A stretch of 64,000 nucleotides of DNA from Apoderus coryli (taxonomy: Eukaryota > Arthropoda > Insecta > Coleoptera > Attelabidae). Positions 62,036 to 64,000 of the stretch are shown here, one piece after another (position 1 is the stretch's first letter; each line of letters begins with the position of its first letter). The stretch spans positions 32,083,902-32,147,901 of the forward strand of contig OU452198.1 in NCBI GenBank assembly GCA_911728435.2. Reading direction: 5' to 3'. A model generated the notes under the pieces. That model was not told where the DNA came from and made no database searches. It saw only the letters and a program-made list of their open reading frames with translations. A program made the translations under genes and the position numbers.

Positions 62036-64000
62036 AGTCTTGAATGAAATCAAATGGAACAGCCCTGGACAGTACAGTACAAGTGTATTCCATTGTGAAG
62101 AAGTCTGAGCAACAATCACGTCTTATACTATAATAAATAACTTATTTATACTGTATCTACTGAATTTTTCTTTACACCCCACTTCTGTTGTTAGACAAAA
62201 AAAAAATCACCCAAAGCTTTCAAACATGCTATAGAGTAATTAGTTTTTGCTAAATTAAATATTTCATTACACAGAATCGACTTGAGCTATGCCAGATCAT
62301 CAACGAAAGCACGTAAAACTTTAATTTAGTGATTCAGCAGAAATCTTGGTGTTATTGCTTTAACACCCCCATCTCCATTTCTATCCGATTCACATCTTCA
62401 GGCATGCACATAGTATTCGTTTGGGGTGGTGATACACGTATCTATATCGAAAGGATGGATATGCTGTAATTTTGGATGAGGGGGAATATGCATCTGGGTA
62501 CATATTACAATGACCTGTTATGTAGGTCGACTTTGTATAAAGGGACCATGACCCAATAAATGGAAGTTAGGTACATCTGTTTTGATATTGATTTATTTTT
62601 TGAATTGTATATACAGTGCCTTCATTTTGAAACGTGTCCCTAGAATAACTCGTCATCTGGACACAATTTTCAGCAAAAACACGTCGATTTTGTTTTTGAG
62701 GGGAACTTCAAAACCACTGTTGTTTGAATTTTTTGTTCCACCCACAACTTCATCACTTTAAATATCACCCCTGCCTGCATTTTAAGTACCTAGCGTAAAA
62801 AATTCCCAATATACCTAAGAAAGAAATAACAATTGAATCTTCACGAAATAAATTTAATAGAATAAATGTCAAATAATTTGTCTGCAGCCAACCGTGTTTC
62901 GGAACTAATGCAGTTCTCTCATCAGTGGCAATAATAATACAATTCGTCACCCTAATATTACAAGGTTACATGTGGTCTTATTCCAGTTTTGAAATATATT
63001 GAAATTGCATGATTTTTAATCCTTAATTTAAATATCAACTCTATTTTCATTTTATTGTGGATGTGAATGGCGATAAATTTAAGAGTTTTTGATGAATACA
63101 TTTTCAGAAAAAACATAGGACTTTGTTAATTTTGAACTTAAACTTTTTTGTAAACATCACAGTATAGAACTTTGGAACTTAACTTTTCTAACAAAATAGC
63201 GTAATCACATATTATACTAGTAATTCTTTTTATTTAAAAATTGACTCAGTATTGCTGATCCATTTTAGGAATCCACTTGTACATCGATTTTAGGGCAGTG
63301 CAACAATCCTGTGACATTTTTTTAGTTTCGTTGGAATGCGTGATCCGCTCTCAGATATAACATGAACTCTTCTGAGTTGATGCGAGTTAACGACTTTGAA
63401 CGAGTTAGATTCATTATACGGTTTGAAAAATTCTCTATATTTCAGCTAAAAAAAGCTTCTGGAGAACTGCAAACATACTATTGCTTGGCAAACGAATCTG
63501 TGACAACAAAAGGAATGCGGACAAAAAAATCCTATATTGCCAAATTTAACTACAAAAAATCACTAGTTCTAGAAAAGAAGTAGTATTAATTTGAAAATCG
63601 ATTTTTCACAATTACAAATAATAATAATGAAAAAAGTTCAGCATTTTTAAGTGGTTGTTTGTTTTATTTTTATTTAATATCTAAAATTTTTACCACTGAA
63701 TATTAAAATAGGGAAAAGAAATTACGATCTTCTGTAAAATCGGCAATATCACGCGAAATAGGTGGTTAGAGGCCGCCTGAATGATCCTAATTGGTGCGTA
63801 GACCCTCGTACGTTTTGCCGCCATGCGGTTGTTCAAGTCGCAGTTGGTGGAAACTGAGTTCTTCCCCGCAATTGTTGCCGCCCCTCGTAGTAATATTGAA
63901 TCAGCCAGTGGCAGAGTGATGTTATTTATACTTTTGTTGTCGTGTATGAGTTATCAAATATTCTATCAAATTATTATTGTATATTTAGTGTTCTGTTACT
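62036..64000. other. Gene-free right end
   Basis: A 73-codon plus-strand frame at 63362-63583 (MNSSELMRVNDFERVRF) has no recognised motif. A GC-richer patch at 63760-63900 is unidentified. A hammerhead-like motif lies near 62910. Confidence 0.5.
62840..62935 (-). ncRNA. Hammerhead-ribozyme-like motif, locus 4
   Basis: On the minus strand CTGATGA (62925-62919) is followed by a stem II (GAACT/AGTTC, closed by a G-C pair next to the core) and GAAA (62900-62897). GCCA before the core can pair with TGGC downstream. The triplet before that stem does not fit the NUH rule, so activity is doubtful. The downstream body ends in TTATTTC, as at the other loci. Confidence 0.42.

Noticed and set aside
63362..63583. 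73-codon plus-strand frame near the right edge
   Set aside because: Readable as a small protein, but there is no family motif, partner gene or conserved neighbour to support it.
63871..63895. TTGCCGCCCCT resembling the inverse of the BEL/Pao polypurine tract, possibly another LTR edge
   Set aside because: No second LTR or pol sequence is visible before the window ends.
1..64000. CRISPR arrays, bacterial operons or riboswitches
   Set aside because: No regularly spaced short direct repeats with unique spacers; the sequence is eukaryotic with transposable elements throughout.

Overview
This window looks like a gene-poor, repeat-packed stretch of an insect (at least arthropod) nuclear genome. 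The base composition is AT-rich. No intact cellular gene was recognised. Almost every protein similarity I could read belongs to a transposable element, and a short piece of insect-type 28S rRNA is embedded in one of them. Dispersed TAGGTACCTA words, GTCT/ACAG microsatellites and TACAGGGTG-bordered repeats are common in several insect orders, so I do not name the order. Family calls come from reading motifs by eye, not from database searches.

Layout. 0-3.5 kb: a plus-strand Dong/R4-like non-LTR element (reverse transcriptase plus restriction-like endonuclease) meets a minus-strand jockey/CR1-like element at one (AAT)n tract. 3.5-11.3 kb: non-coding repeats, including a 1.1 kb repeat whose inverted copy lies at 49.8-50.95 kb. 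11.3-12.8 kb: a decayed hAT element with a perfect 8-bp target duplication. 13-16.2 kb: two Tc1/mariner-type remnants and a long inverted-repeat element. 17.5-22.9 kb: an RTE-like remnant, an irritans-like mariner tail, overlapping inverted repeats, and a Tc1 remnant interrupted by 28S rDNA. 23.1-26.4 kb: a mariner split by a 5'-truncated non-LTR element that has its own target duplication. 27-37.5 kb: SINE-like repeats with internal tRNA-like modules, Tc1/mariner scraps, a second copy of the same non-LTR family and an unrecognised Ser/Pro-rich ORF. 37.7-42.7 kb: another mariner, non-coding DNA and fragments.

42.8-48.9 kb holds the youngest element, a complete minus-strand BEL/Pao LTR retrotransposon. 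It has 332-bp LTRs differing at one base, a 5-bp target duplication, a primer-binding-site candidate, a polypurine tract and 1,563-codon pol. The first integrase catalytic Asp reads as Asn, and gag and pol are in different frames. It sits in a PHD-finger-like ORF1 remnant. 49.5-53.6 kb: inverted repeats with paired hammerhead-ribozyme-like motifs. 53.6-55.5 kb: more mariner-type DNA. 57.75-59.2 kb: a 1.4 kb palindrome. 59.35-62.04 kb: a three-level nest, mariner inside hAT inside a dispersed repeat.

How the parts relate. The useful signal is the insertion history. Four copies of one mariner family, two hAT copies and two copies of one non-LTR family can be ordered by who interrupts whom. All transposase genes seen are broken, so any movement would depend on enzymes encoded elsewhere. 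The most unusual items are the hammerhead-like motifs with covarying stems, the rDNA fragment inside a Tc1 relic, the catalytic-residue losses in otherwise long open frames, and the palindrome.
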